Shown: positions 27,103-35,440, counted from the stretch's first letter. The stretch is 64,000 nt of DNA from JBDWFY01 sp965275915 (GCA_965275915.1 CBDHYI010000004.1:186001-250000); one strand, 5' to 3'. The notes: generated by a model not told the origin, from the letters alone. Made by a program: numbers and translations.

Positions 27103-27390
27103 TCAGTTGAACGTATTCGACTGTGAGGGGAAAACATGTGCGGACTGGACGTACAGTTCTTCGAACAGATCGCAGAAATAATAATCAACCGTCGTCTGGA
27201 ACAGGCAGGCAATCAAGAAGAGTTCGGCACCATCAACTTTGGCCTTTCCGGCTTCATAAGCCTTCACTTCCTGCACCGACTTCCCGATGGCATCTCCGAG
27301 AATCTCCTGCGAGATACCCAGCAGGCAACGACGGACACGAATACGATTGCCGACTGCGGTGCTGATTTTACAATTCGCTGGCTCTTGCAT
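27103..27390 (-). CDS. XRE-family helix-turn-helix regulator
   Basis: 95 residues with a Cro/CI-type HTH: AVGNRIRVRRCLLGISQEILGDAIG and QEVKAYEAGKAKV. The C-terminal extension has an LFQTTVDYYF motif. It starts 14 bases after the stop of the recombinase gene, with GGGGAG upstream of ATG 27390, so the two form an operon. Such small XRE proteins next to plasmid-type tyrosine recombinases probably regulate the recombinase or the host element; that is inference. Confidence 0.85.
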   Translation of the reverse strand: MQEPANCKISTAVGNRIRVRRCLLGISQEILGDAIGKSVQEVKAYEAGKAKVDGAELFLIACLFQTTVDYYFCDLFEELYVQSAHVFPSQSNTFN

Positions 27391-27404
27391 CCGACGTACT
27401 CCCC

Positions 27405-28034
27405 TTAATGCCACATCCTAGATGCAATCGCGTGATCTTCCGGGCCGATGGCGTTCATGTAGATCGCGGTCGTCTCCAAAGTGGCGTGGCCAAGCCATGA
27501 CTGAAGCTTCGCATCGGGGACCTTGCTTACAGCACCCTGTACACCCAGGGTATGACGTAGGCCACGGGCACAACCCTTGACGCCATAAACATTCGCGGCC
27601 CTCATCACCGTGTTGACGAGGCCCCATCCCTTCGTCCGGCCAAACGGCCATAATTTTTGCGTTGCCTTCCGGCTGTTTCCTTGCGCTGCAAGCCGGAGCG
27701 CATCGCGGATTCCAAACTCCTCATCGAGCCGCTCAATAAAATCAACCGGCACAGGAACCGGGCGGAAATGCCGTCCTTTCAACTCACCACGCTTTTTGAG
27801 GCTGCGAATAACGACAGCATATTCATTGGGATCGATCTGGAATGGTATGAGGTTGCGGGCTTCTGTTGGCCGACAGCCAGTCCAGTAGATCATCTCACAG
27901 AACAGGCGTTCTTTCGGATCGTCGATCACGTCGAGCGCCTTACAAAACCGTTTGCGCTCGTCCTGGGACAGGTATTTGCGTTCACCGTATTCGGTGTAAA
28001 GGCTCATGCCTTTGAATGGTGACTGGTGCCGCAT
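27405..28034 (-). CDS. Plasmid-type tyrosine recombinase / integrase
   Basis: 209 residues consisting of the catalytic domain of a tyrosine recombinase without the N-terminal core-binding domain. Active-site residues: R in TGCRPTEARNL, R of the second box in RGLRHTLG (the usual first His of HxxR is Arg here), H in SWLGHATLETT, and Y in AIYMNAIG. ATG 28034 has AGGAGA eight bases upstream. Short recombinases of this type with a downstream XRE gene are common on alphaproteobacterial plasmids. It is distinct from the serine recombinase that marks the island border. Confidence 0.88.
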   Translation of the reverse strand: MRHQSPFKGMSLYTEYGERKYLSQDERKRFCKALDVIDDPKERLFCEMIYWTGCRPTEARNLIPFQIDPNEYAVVIRSLKKRGELKGRHFRPVPVPVDFIERLDEEFGIRDALRLAAQGNSRKATQKLWPFGRTKGWGLVNTVMRAANVYGVKGCARGLRHTLGVQGAVSKVPDAKLQSWLGHATLETTAIYMNAIGPEDHAIASRMWH

Positions 28035-28156
28035 TTGGAAAATCTCCTGCATGTGTTCGTAGCCGCGAACAATTCGTATAAAACTGTTCCACAATCACAC
28101 ACCCTTGATTTTCTACCTATTTTCGGAATTCACGGGCAGGTTTTTCCCTGCCATTT

Positions 28157-28594
28157 TTGGACCATCCTAAGAATTTATCCTGTCGAATCAATAGTAAAAA
28201 ACAAAATTATACGAAATGTTCGCGTATTCATCACGTCAAGATTACGAGACGTTCTGTATTAAAAAAGACAATACTTCTCGTTTTGTTGACCGTGAGCATG
28301 ACTTTCCCGCAACCGTCACATGCCGACACATTCAAGAGTGCTGATTTTTTGGAGTGGGAACGGGTTACTCAGGAATTTTACATTCGTACATCGGTGGGTA
28401 TGGCGGGATTGATAGCCGTTCAAAATGACAAGAAACATCAAACTTGTTTGGAAGGTTGGTATGTCAATGATGAAAAGGCCGCTACAAACCATATCCTAAG
28501 TGTCATGCAGCAATACCCTGATTTTCATCCTCGCGGCGTGATATTGGCGGTATTGGAAAAACAATGTGGCACGTTTACCTACTCAGACAGATGA
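28157..28594 (+). CDS. Small secreted protein of unknown function
   Basis: The frame encodes a signal peptide (KKTILLVLLTVSMTFPQPSHA) followed by about 90 mature residues with two cysteines (in HQTCLEG and EKQCGTF) that could form a disulfide. The translation start is unclear: TTG 28157 is the only strong upstream start codon in frame and lies about 30 residues before the signal peptide, with no ribosome binding site. The sequence F-L-E-W and the later FHPRGVILAVLEKQC resemble small periplasmic proteins in plasmid transfer regions, but I cannot name a family. Confidence 0.55.
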   Translation: MDHPKNLSCRINSKKQNYTKCSRIHHVKITRRSVLKKTILLVLLTVSMTFPQPSHADTFKSADFLEWERVTQEFYIRTSVGMAGLIAVQNDKKHQTCLEGWYVNDEKAATNHILSVMQQYPDFHPRGVILAVLEKQCGTFTYSDR

Positions 28595-28598
28595 TCCG

Positions 28599-29435
28599 CT
28601 AGAAAGGTTTTGCAACATCGAGTGAGGTCTTGCCGTTCGCCGATAGTTCAGGTGTATCGGTGGCAGCCAGCGCATCGGAATTTTTAAGAATCGGTTGTTG
28701 GCTTTCGATGTCCTGTTTGAGACCCTCAACCTCAGATGCACTCAACGGATTATCCTGATCGGTCAGTCTGTCACGCGCTTGTCCGAGAACATCTGTTTCG
28801 TAATGACGCCATTGACTGAGGTAATCTTCTACGTCCCGAACCATATCCTTGCGCGTTTGGTATTCCTCATGGGTCGGCTCATCCCCGTGCCAGACAATTG
28901 ACTCGGCTTGCACGTCGTCAACGAGAACGTCATTCTCTGTCCAGATGTTCCCCTTGGCGTCCCTGAACACTTTGGTCCCGTCCGGTAGCGTCGCGGCTCT
29001 GTCAAGAATATCATTCAGGTCTTCACGGGCTTGCTGAAGCGCCTGCACGGCCAATTCAATCGTTTCAGTCGCCTTGGCCTCTGCATCGACCAAAGCATCC
29101 ATGGCGCTGTTGTAGAGCTTCGCATAGCGCGGATCGAGCAACATCAGGTCGAGTGCCGTTCTTGCGTCCCGCGCCGCTTTTCGTTCCTTGGCATCTGAGC
29201 CATCGGTACCGCCGGAAATCAGGAAACGTTTGTGCCGACCAACATGACGACCCGCAATCTCGTTTTGCAGATCGTCGTGATCACGGGCGCGACGTTCGCT
29301 TGCCTGCGCGTTCAAGTCTGACTTGTCCTGAAATTCTCCTGATAAATCCACCAATACACCTATCACCGTCTCTTTTGTTTTGTTCGGCTTGGTGGACCGG
29401 ACGGAGTGAAAAACGTGCACATGCGTCACGACCAC
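28599..29435 (-). CDS. Plasmid-type hypothetical protein with coiled coil
   Basis: 278 residues, largely helical and acidic, with a predicted coiled coil around ETIELAVQALQQAREDLNDIL. A small two-strand element follows (TKVFRDAKGNIWTENDVLV), then DEPTHEEYQTRKDMVRDVEDY. Proteins of this build are found on alphaproteobacterial plasmids without known function. The start at 29435 (GTG) is uncertain. It is convergent with the small secreted protein gene (4 bp apart). Confidence 0.6.
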   Translation of the reverse strand: MVVTHVHVFHSVRSTKPNKTKETVIGVLVDLSGEFQDKSDLNAQASERRARDHDDLQNEIAGRHVGRHKRFLISGGTDGSDAKERKAARDARTALDLMLLDPRYAKLYNSAMDALVDAEAKATETIELAVQALQQAREDLNDILDRAATLPDGTKVFRDAKGNIWTENDVLVDDVQAESIVWHGDEPTHEEYQTRKDMVRDVEDYLSQWRHYETDVLGQARDRLTDQDNPLSASEVEGLKQDIESQQPILKNSDALAATDTPELSANGKTSLDVAKPF

Positions 29436-29771
29436 GAACTATGAGCCGATGGCAACTAAGTCCGTGTCCATCCGGCCCATAAAGCCGAATGCATGCGCTG
29501 GCAGGTTTTCACATCCTGACCGCGAGTCTTTCCGCACGCGGATTTCCGTACCCCTATTTTACCTCAATTTGGGGTTGCAGTTCAAATTTTTTGCGAAAAG
29601 TCACGAAACTTGGGCGTTCCGCCATATTTTGGTCACATCGGCATTTGTATAATTATATATAAATTATAATATAATAAATCCTAAAATCATCAATCGAAAC
29701 AATGGGTTGCTCACCACAACCTAAACAGGAGCGCATGCTCTGCAAGCTGCCAGGCCGAAAGGAAAACCAAA
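29436..29771. other. AT-rich divergent intergenic stretch
   Basis: About 335 bases between divergent plasmid-type genes. The right part (29640-29690) is almost pure A/T with dyad-like TATAATTATATATAAATTA. It probably holds both promoters. An origin or transfer site is conceivable but no iterons or nick-site motif are visible. Confidence 0.35.
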
Positions 29772-30137
29772 ATGAATGGAGCACCACCCGCGAGCGTCAT
29801 CAGGGACGGCGACTTGAAGGCAAGCATTTGGGAGAATGAGGGTCGGAAAGGAACGTACTACACGACAACATTTGCCAAAACCTATCGGGACGCCAACGAA
29901 CAGCCCCGTGATACAAACGTATTCAATAACTCTGACTTGCTGCGCATCTCGGAACTCGCCCGGCAGGCTTATGGTCGCACCAATGAGTTGAGGCAGGAAA
30001 TGCTCAACGAGCAACGGCCCGACCAACAGCAAAAGAGCATCGCAGACCGCGCTGCGGAGTTTGAACAGGCGCAAAGCAGCGCCCATTCAAAAGGTCACGC
30101 TCAAGACCTCAATAAAGATCACTCTCCTGAAATCTGA
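29772..30137 (+). CDS. Conserved plasmid-type hypothetical protein
   Basis: 121 residues of a family recognisable by the N-terminal DGDLKASIWENEGRKGTYYTTTFAKTYRD pattern, followed by NNSDLLRISELARQAY. It is abundant on rhizobial and rhodobacterial plasmids and near mobility genes. The N-terminal half is beta-rich, the C-terminal half helical and glutamine-rich. Start ATG 29772. The function is unknown. Confidence 0.75.
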   Translation: MNGAPPASVIRDGDLKASIWENEGRKGTYYTTTFAKTYRDANEQPRDTNVFNNSDLLRISELARQAYGRTNELRQEMLNEQRPDQQQKSIADRAAEFEQAQSSAHSKGHAQDLNKDHSPEI

Positions 30138-30182
30138 TCACCTTGAAACCGGGTAACGAAACTTCTTGCACAGGAGCAAAAT

Positions 30183-30245
30183 ATGAATTATGTTCATGTT
30201 TTGTTCTTGTTTCAGGAAGAGGAGAAACAGATGGATTCAACTTAA
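30183..30245 (+). CDS. Possible 20-residue leader peptide
   Basis: A tiny frame (ATG 30183, TAA 30243) with AGGAG six bases upstream, directly before the small gene coupled to the serine recombinase. A second AGGAG with an ATG lies inside it (about 30224-30233). It could be a leader peptide or only a strong ribosome-binding context. Its function is not known. Confidence 0.3.
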   Translation: MNYVHVLFLFQEEEKQMDST

Positions 30246-30267
30246 GTGATTGCAAGGAAAGAGCGAC

Positions 30268-30570
30268 GTGGAAAATGAAAAGGAAACGGCGGAAACCGAA
30301 TACAAAACACTGACACTTGATGTCGAATATTATCAATCGTTTCTAGACGATGTGGATATCTCAGATGAACAGAAAAGCGAATTGATTGAAACGCTTTGGA
30401 ACATTGTGGTTCAATTTGTTGATCTGGGATTTGGGATACATCCCCTACAACAGGCACAGCCCACAAAGCGTAATGAGAGCCAAGAGGCTTTTGCAAAGTT
30501 TATCAAGGATTTTGCTGACAAAGAATTCTCAACCGAAAAGGAGACTATTTTAGAAGGAGTAGACGAATGA
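30268..30570 (+). CDS. Small acidic protein coupled to serine recombinase
   Basis: A 100-residue acidic protein (GTG 30268, with AAGGAAAG six bases upstream; TTG 30250 is an alternative). Its stop overlaps the recombinase start as ATGA (30567-30570), so the two are translationally coupled. The core (LDVEYYQSFLDDVDISDEQKSELIETLWNIVVQFVDLGFGIHP) is a small conserved helical module. In genomic islands a gene of this kind directly before a large serine recombinase is common and may be a recombinase accessory factor. That role is inference. Confidence 0.75.
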   Translation: MENEKETAETEYKTLTLDVEYYQSFLDDVDISDEQKSELIETLWNIVVQFVDLGFGIHPLQQAQPTKRNESQEAFAKFIKDFADKEFSTEKETILEGVDE

Positions 30571-32255
30571 ATTTTGATAGAGACTTTATCGACTACAAAG
30601 ACTCAACTGTTCAATATCTTGCGGTACTGTATCCACGGGTTTCCGACCCGCAGCAAATCAATCAGGGAAGCGGGCTACATTCGCAGGAAACTCGACTGCG
30701 TGAGTATGCTAGATTTTTAAGTATTCCCGTTGCCGAGGTATTTCGAGAAGAAGGCTGGTCAGGTGAAATCCTTAACCGCCCCGAGATGCTGAAGTTGCTC
30801 GATTTCATTTCTACGCCTCCATCCAACTCGCGCTATGTTGTAATCATCGACGAAATAAGCCGACTGGCACGGGACTACCGCGTCCACTTCGATCTGCGGG
30901 ATGCAATCGAAGAACGAGGCGCGTTGTTAGACAGTCCCACAACCAATTTCAAAGCCGTTCGTAACGCAGACAGCGATTATGTGGAAGGAATACAGGCGCT
31001 CGGTGCCGAACACTTCCGAAAAAAGAATGCCGAAACTGCCCGAAACCGAAAATGGGCACGGCTGAAAGAAGGCTATTGGCCTTACAAAGCTCCCATTGGC
31101 TACAAATACAAAATGACCAAAGGGCACGGAAATTTGCTTGTGCGCGATGAACCTCAGGCTTCTATATTGACCGAAGCATTCGAAGGATATGCTTCGAGTA
31201 GGTTCGCTACTCAAACCGAGGTGAAACGATTTTTAGAAAACCACCCTGATTTTGCCGGCAAGAGTAACAACGGCACTGTTACAGTTGATAGAGTAACCAA
31301 GCTAATTACCAATCCGATTTATGCCGGATATGTTCAGTGTGCTAAACTCGACATTGCACAAAAGCGCGGAAAGCACGAACCGCTTATTTCGGTTTCCACG
31401 TTTGAAAAAATGGCTGAAAGGCGGTCAGGTTGCGCAGTAGCCCCTGCCCGCAGAGACCTGAATCTCGACTTTCGACTTCGCGGATTTGTCGATTGTGCTG
31501 ATTGTGGGAAACCGCTGCGTTCATGTTGGTCGACGGGCGAATATAAGCGATACCCCTATTATCTTTGTCAGACTAAAGACTGTGCCAGCTACGGCAAGTC
31601 CATTAAGCGTGAAAAAATAGAAGGAGAGTTTACTGCTCTTCTGCAATCCGTGCGTCCATCGACACAACTATTTACGCTGGTAAAAGCACTGATTGAAAAC
31701 GCGTGGACACAGCGAACCCAACAAACTCAGAAAACAACGAAGAGCCTTCGGCGAAAGATGCGCAAGATCGAAAAAGACATCGATAGTTTTCTTGATCGGA
31801 TAGTCGACGCCGAGAGTTCAACAGCTATTCGGGCATACGAACGCAAGATTGGGAAGTTGGAACAAGAGAAACAATTGACGTCTGAATCTCTCGAAAAGCA
31901 GCAAAAAGTGACAAGGGGAGCATCTAGCTGGCTAGAACTTCCAATGAAGCTACTAGCAAACCCTTGTATTCTTTGGGAAAGCGGCGATTATTGGTTACAG
32001 AGATTAGTGCTCAGACTAGTGTTTTCTGAGCCGCTTTCCTACTGCCGAAATGAGGGATATAGAACGGCAAAAACCACCTTACCTATCAATGTCTTAAGGG
32101 TATTTGAAGGTGACAATTCCAAAATGGTGCGGTCGAGAAGACTCGAACTTCCACCCGTGTTACCGGACAGCGACCTCAACGCTGCGCGTCTACCAATTCC
32201 GCCACGACCGCAAAAGTTTCAGCTGCCGATCGCCCGGCAGCGGGCCCTCGTGTAA
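30567..32255 (+). CDS. Large serine recombinase (site-specific integrase)
   Basis: 562 residues. The resolvase domain begins with YPRVSDPQQ (nucleophile Ser26) and includes IDEISRLARDYR. The recombinase domain follows with NGTVTVDRVTKLITNPIYAGY. A zinc ribbon is visible (CADCGKPLRSC ... CQTKDC) and a coiled coil after it (about 395-455). The frame runs on through the complete tRNA-Leu gene in antisense: residues about 520-548 are encoded by 32125-32211, and 14 further residues follow. Its natural C-terminus in the excised element would differ. It sits at the 3' side of the tRNA, as expected of the enzyme that inserted the island there. Confidence 0.9.
   Translation: MNFDRDFIDYKDSTVQYLAVLYPRVSDPQQINQGSGLHSQETRLREYARFLSIPVAEVFREEGWSGEILNRPEMLKLLDFISTPPSNSRYVVIIDEISRLARDYRVHFDLRDAIEERGALLDSPTTNFKAVRNADSDYVEGIQALGAEHFRKKNAETARNRKWARLKEGYWPYKAPIGYKYKMTKGHGNLLVRDEPQASILTEAFEGYASSRFATQTEVKRFLENHPDFAGKSNNGTVTVDRVTKLITNPIYAGYVQCAKLDIAQKRGKHEPLISVSTFEKMAERRSGCAVAPARRDLNLDFRLRGFVDCADCGKPLRSCWSTGEYKRYPYYLCQTKDCASYGKSIKREKIEGEFTALLQSVRPSTQLFTLVKALIENAWTQRTQQTQKTTKSLRRKMRKIEKDIDSFLDRIVDAESSTAIRAYERKIGKLEQEKQLTSESLEKQQKVTRGASSWLELPMKLLANPCILWESGDYWLQRLVLRLVFSEPLSYCRNEGYRTAKTTLPINVLRVFEGDNSKMVRSRRLELPPVLPDSDLNAARLPIPPRPQKFQLPIARQRALV
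32125..32150. other. Probable right attachment end of the genomic island (tRNA 3' end)
   Basis: The recombinase gene abuts the 3' end of the tRNA-Leu gene, and gene content changes at this point from plasmid-type to housekeeping. The matching left copy of the tRNA 3' segment was not found inside the window, so it should lie left of position 1. The exact crossover is not visible. Confidence 0.5.
32125..32211 (-). tRNA. tRNA-Leu (anticodon GAG), CCA encoded
   Basis: Acceptor stem GCGGTCG/CGACCGC closes perfectly (32205-32211 with 32129-32135). The discriminator A is followed by an encoded CCA (32125-32127). The anticodon loop TTGAGGT (32173-32179) gives anticodon GAG, and the T-loop reads TTCGAGT. 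A long variable arm is present, as in leucine tRNAs. The gene is intact at the island border, so the island supplied or kept the 3' end. Confidence 0.95.
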
Positions 32256-32296
32256 CAAAACAGGTCTTCAGGCGCAAGAGCTGTTTGAAGAAGATC

Positions 32297-32563
32297 TCAG
32301 ATCTTATTGGTATTGCGCGGCGGCCTGGCCTCAATCGGTCGCATCAGGACTTCCGTTATCGAAACCGCTATCTTGTCCCCGCGCAGAACCACCTGCCCCA
32401 GTGCCACCGGAATGTTGTTCGCGAGAATTTTCACATCCTCGTCCTCATTGGTATCCAGTTCGATAACGGCCCCGCGTCCCATCCGCAGCAACTGATGAAT
32501 GGGCATTTTATTGGCGCCGAGCTCTACCGCGATATCGACGGCAATCTTTTCAAAGGTGGTCAT
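32297..32563 (-). CDS. FliN/FliM-family (SpoA domain) protein
   Basis: 88 residues, essentially one SpoA domain: VDIAVELGANKMPIHQLLRMGRGAVIELD, then ILANNIPVALGQVVLRGDKIAVSITEVL. This is the conserved core of the FliN flagellar motor switch protein. No other flagellar gene is close. Short stand-alone FliN-like proteins of this type also occur outside flagellar clusters, so motor-switch function is likely but not certain. Confidence 0.82.
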   Translation of the reverse strand: MTTFEKIAVDIAVELGANKMPIHQLLRMGRGAVIELDTNEDEDVKILANNIPVALGQVVLRGDKIAVSITEVLMRPIEARPPRNTNKI

Positions 32564-32689
32564 CAGCCGGTTACCTGTATATTAGGGTCAGGACACCATA
32601 CGGAGTGCCCCCGCGCGACTCGCGCGCAAAGAAATGTTAACAAGACCTTGCGATGCAATTGGTTAATCAAAGCTTAAGAATTTGTGTCG

Positions 32690-33403
32690 ATGAACAACCC
32701 ACGCGCAGACCTGCCACTGAACTTTGCGCCCTGTGTGAAAAATAGTCCGGTCGAGTGGGTCATCGAGGAGAGGCCGGTTTCCTATGAAGATGCCGTTTCA
32801 GAGATGGACCGGCGCGTGGCGGCTATCGCAGCCGGAAACGCGGCGGAGCGTGTGTGGCTGCTGGAGCACCCGCCTCTTTATACCGCCGGGACAAGCGCCA
32901 AAGCCGGGGACCTGATCGCACCGGACCGTTTTCCGGTCCATAAAACCGGACGCGGCGGACAATTCACCTATCACGGGCCGGGGCAACGCGTGGCCTATGT
33001 CATGCTCGATCTCAAGCGCCGACAGCCCGATATTCGCGCCTTTGTTTCCGGTCTTGAAGAATGGCTCATCCAGACTTTGTGGCACTATCACATTCGAGGT
33101 GAGCAGCGCGAGGACCGGGTCGGTGTCTGGGTGCAGCGGCCGGACAAGGGTGCCGGTGTCGAAGACAAGATTGCCGCCATCGGAATCAGGGTGCGCAAGT
33201 GGGTGACGTTTCACGGCATCAGCCTCAATGTCGAGCCCGACCTTGAGCATTTTTCCGGTATCGTCCCGTGCGGCGTTGCCGACCATGGCGTTACCAGCCT
33301 GGTGGATCTGGGCTATCCCGTATCGATGGCGGAAGTGGACAGCGTCTTGAAGGCGCAGTTTGAAGCTATTTTCGGTCCGACAATGCAAATTTCGCCCGTA
33401 TAA
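32690..33403 (+). CDS. lipB: Octanoyltransferase LipB
   Basis: 237 residues. LipB transfers octanoyl from acyl carrier protein to the lipoyl domains of 2-oxoacid dehydrogenases and the glycine cleavage H protein. Visible motifs: LLEHPPLYTAGTSA, GRGGQFTYHGPGQRVAY, the catalytic lysine in AAIGIRVRKWVTFHG, and the acyl-enzyme cysteine in GIVPCGV. The length is usual. ATG 32690 is taken; GTG 32684 is also in frame and no ribosome binding site decides between them. It is a single gene with a small FliN-like gene divergent upstream. Confidence 0.95.
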   Translation: MNNPRADLPLNFAPCVKNSPVEWVIEERPVSYEDAVSEMDRRVAAIAAGNAAERVWLLEHPPLYTAGTSAKAGDLIAPDRFPVHKTGRGGQFTYHGPGQRVAYVMLDLKRRQPDIRAFVSGLEEWLIQTLWHYHIRGEQREDRVGVWVQRPDKGAGVEDKIAAIGIRVRKWVTFHGISLNVEPDLEHFSGIVPCGVADHGVTSLVDLGYPVSMAEVDSVLKAQFEAIFGPTMQISPV

Positions 33404-33408
33404 GAAAG

Positions 33409-33684
33409 TCAGACCGTTTCGATAATATCAAACGGCCCGCTCACCTGAGCAGCCCGTCCGAGCACCCTTACTTCGTCGACACGGGCAAAACCCGGCCCCA
33501 CCGCGCAGGTTGCCAGAATCTTTTCCAAAGCTGCCTCCGGCCCGCTGAAAACGACCTCGACTTCGCCTGTCTTGCGATTACGCACCCATCCGGACAATCC
33601 GAGCCGGTTCGCTTCGCGTACGCACCAGGACCGGTATCCGACCCCCTGGACACGGCCGGTAATCATGACATGGACTGCGCGCAT
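33409..33684 (-). CDS. acyP: Acylphosphatase
   Basis: 91 residues covering a complete acylphosphatase fold, which hydrolyses carboxyl-phosphate bonds such as acetyl phosphate. The phosphate loop GRVQGVGYRSW with its arginine and the catalytic asparagine in GWVRNRKTG are present, followed by VEVVFSGPEAALEKIL. ATG 33684 fits the usual length; an upstream extension of 21 residues is not needed. It lies 19 bp from the transporter gene on the same strand and converges on lipB. Confidence 0.93.
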   Translation of the reverse strand: MRAVHVMITGRVQGVGYRSWCVREANRLGLSGWVRNRKTGEVEVVFSGPEAALEKILATCAVGPGFARVDEVRVLGRAAQVSGPFDIIETV

Positions 33685-33703
33685 GGGCCTGCCCCTCAGA
33701 TTG

Positions 33704-34621
33704 TCAGGCGGGCCGACGGTTGGACGGTTGCCGGCCCAGAGCCTCATATTGCATGATGAACAGCGATGCAGCCAAGATCAAGCTCACGCCGATCCAGATA
33801 TGTCCCGGGGGCGCCCACTGAAAGACAAGCCAGCCGGCCAGCACGTTGAGCGGCAGCTTCAGATGATCAAACGGCTGGACATAGGCTGCATCCGCGCGTT
33901 TGTAAGCCATAGCAAGACAGCCCTGCGCGACACCGGTCAACATGCCGCCAAGGATCAGCAGCCACAAGGCCGTTGCCGTCGGAACGGTAAAGCCGGATGC
34001 GAGGGCAAGTCCCGCATTGATCGGGCTTAGAAGCAGAAGGAGATACAGCGTAAGCGCCTCGGGACTTTCCCTGTCCGCCATCTTTTTCAGGCACAGTGTG
34101 GATCCGGCCCACAAAAGAGCCGCCAGCACCGGCAACAGCGCCCCGACATGAAAGGCATCGGACCAGGGCTCCAAAATCAGCATACCGCCGGCAAAACCGA
34201 TGAAGGTCGCCAACATCCGATACCCCCCGATCGGTTCCTTCAGCAGCAGCGCGGCACCAAGGGTGACAAAGAACGGCGACGTCATGATCAGCGCAATCGC
34301 CTGCCAGATCGGAACTGGCCAGGCGAGTCCGGCCACCCAGGCCTGAACGCCAAGAGCAGCAAGGACGACCCGAACAACATGCAGGCCGAACTGCCCCGTA
34401 CGCCAGTGGGAGAGCGACTGACTGAACAGCCAGGGCAAGAGCACGATCAACGCAAAGAAATACTGCCAGAACGCCGCCGTCGTCGACGCTGTCCCGAGCG
34501 TCATCGTTACATATTGGGTGATGACGTTCACGACCGCGAACACGGCGCCGGCCAAGGTCATCCAGACGGCGCCGGCGACCGGCGGGGTGCCCAAACCAAG
34601 CAGTTTCCCCGATAGTGTCAT
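33704..34621 (-). CDS. EamA/DMT-family transporter
   Basis: 305 residues with about ten membrane spans arranged as two EamA halves. The second half ends with AYVQPFDHLKLPLNVLAGWLVF and IWIGVSLILAASLFIMQYE. The family exports amino acids and other metabolites or drugs; the substrate cannot be read from sequence. It lies between ribH and the acylphosphatase gene on the same strand, with 36 bp to ribH, so the three may be co-transcribed under the FMN riboswitch. That would fit a flavin-related substrate, but this is speculative. Confidence 0.9.
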   Translation of the reverse strand: MTLSGKLLGLGTPPVAGAVWMTLAGAVFAVVNVITQYVTMTLGTASTTAAFWQYFFALIVLLPWLFSQSLSHWRTGQFGLHVVRVVLAALGVQAWVAGLAWPVPIWQAIALIMTSPFFVTLGAALLLKEPIGGYRMLATFIGFAGGMLILEPWSDAFHVGALLPVLAALLWAGSTLCLKKMADRESPEALTLYLLLLLSPINAGLALASGFTVPTATALWLLILGGMLTGVAQGCLAMAYKRADAAYVQPFDHLKLPLNVLAGWLVFQWAPPGHIWIGVSLILAASLFIMQYEALGRQPSNRRPA

Positions 34622-34657
34622 TGGACAGTTCCCGCACTCTTCATCAACAGTTCGCCA

Positions 34658-35194
34658 TCATTCAGCGGCAAGCGCGCCGACCGCTGCAAGATGCCGCCGG
34701 TTCTCCAGGACCTTTCGGGCGGCCACGGCCAGTTCCTCGCCTTTTCTTCGAAAGTGCGAAAAGTAGAACTTCTGATGTTCGGCAGTTTCATGAAAATGAT
34801 GCGGTGTCAGCACCGCCGACAAAACCGGCACTTCGGTTTCCAGTTGCACCTGCATCATGCCGTTAATGACCGCCTGCGCGACAAAATCGTGCCGATAGAT
34901 GCCGCCGTCTATGACAAAGCCGCAGCAGGCGATCAGCTCATACCGCCCTGTTTTTGCCAGCATCTTTGCCTGAAGCGGAATTTCATAACTGCCCGGGACG
35001 TCGAATATTTCAATGCGCCCGTCCAGGAGGCCGAACTCGACCATTCGAGAAACGAATGCCTGCCGGCACTGATCGACAATATCCGTGTGCCACTGCGCCC
35101 GGATGACCGCAATCCGAATGGTCTTGCCGCCTGGGATGCCCTTTTCGGAGGATGTGTTGTTCAGATTGGCTGGTGTGCCGCTATGCTGATTCAT
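34658..35194 (-). CDS. ribH: 6,7-dimethyl-8-ribityllumazine synthase, type II
   Basis: 178 residues. The enzyme condenses 5-amino-6-ribitylamino-uracil with dihydroxybutanone phosphate in riboflavin synthesis. Motifs: AQWHTDIVDQC, FDVPGSYEIPLQAKM, and CCGFVIDGGIYRHDFVA with the catalytic histidine. The sequence is closer to the RibH2 form of Rhizobiales than to the usual RibH1 (for example IDGGIYRHDF where RibH1 has IRGxTxHF). ATG 35194 is chosen over 35236. An FMN riboswitch precedes it, so it is expected to be repressed by flavin mononucleotide. Confidence 0.93.
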   Translation of the reverse strand: MNQHSGTPANLNNTSSEKGIPGGKTIRIAVIRAQWHTDIVDQCRQAFVSRMVEFGLLDGRIEIFDVPGSYEIPLQAKMLAKTGRYELIACCGFVIDGGIYRHDFVAQAVINGMMQVQLETEVPVLSAVLTPHHFHETAEHQKFYFSHFRRKGEELAVAARKVLENRRHLAAVGALAAE

Positions 35195-35284
35195 CGGTTT
35201 CTCTTTCAACAAACAAAGAGCCGCAAACCAGGGCAACGGGACGGTGGACGCATCAATCCGGACTTACGCCGCATCGATCGCGTC

Positions 35285-35440
35285 TCAGAATACTCCCGCT
35301 CTCTTCCATCCGGACTGTAACCGTCGGCTCCGGAGTCTCACCGGATCTGCTGTCCCTTCTGCGTCGATGCAGAAGGCGCTCGCGGGCTTAAGGTCGAACC
35401 TTTCACCGCCGGTGGGGAATTTCACCCCGCCCTGAGAACG
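35285..35440 (-). promoter_or_regulatory. FMN riboswitch (RFN element)
   Basis: The minus strand shows the conserved RFN blocks in order: TCTCAGGGCGGGGTGAAA, CCCACCGGCGGT, AGCCCGCGAGCG, then CCGGTGAGACTCCGGAGCC, GACGGTTACAGTCC, GGATGGAAGAGAGC. It ends about 90 bases before the ribH start and probably controls its expression in response to FMN. Confidence 0.97.

Noticed and set aside
1..32125. Left attachment copy of the tRNA-Leu 3' end
   Set aside because: I looked for the tRNA 3' segment in the island and saw none; the left border should be outside the window.
32104..32466. A rightward gene across the tRNA and FliN-like region
   Set aside because: It overlaps the tRNA and the FliN-like gene in antisense and has no ribosome site.
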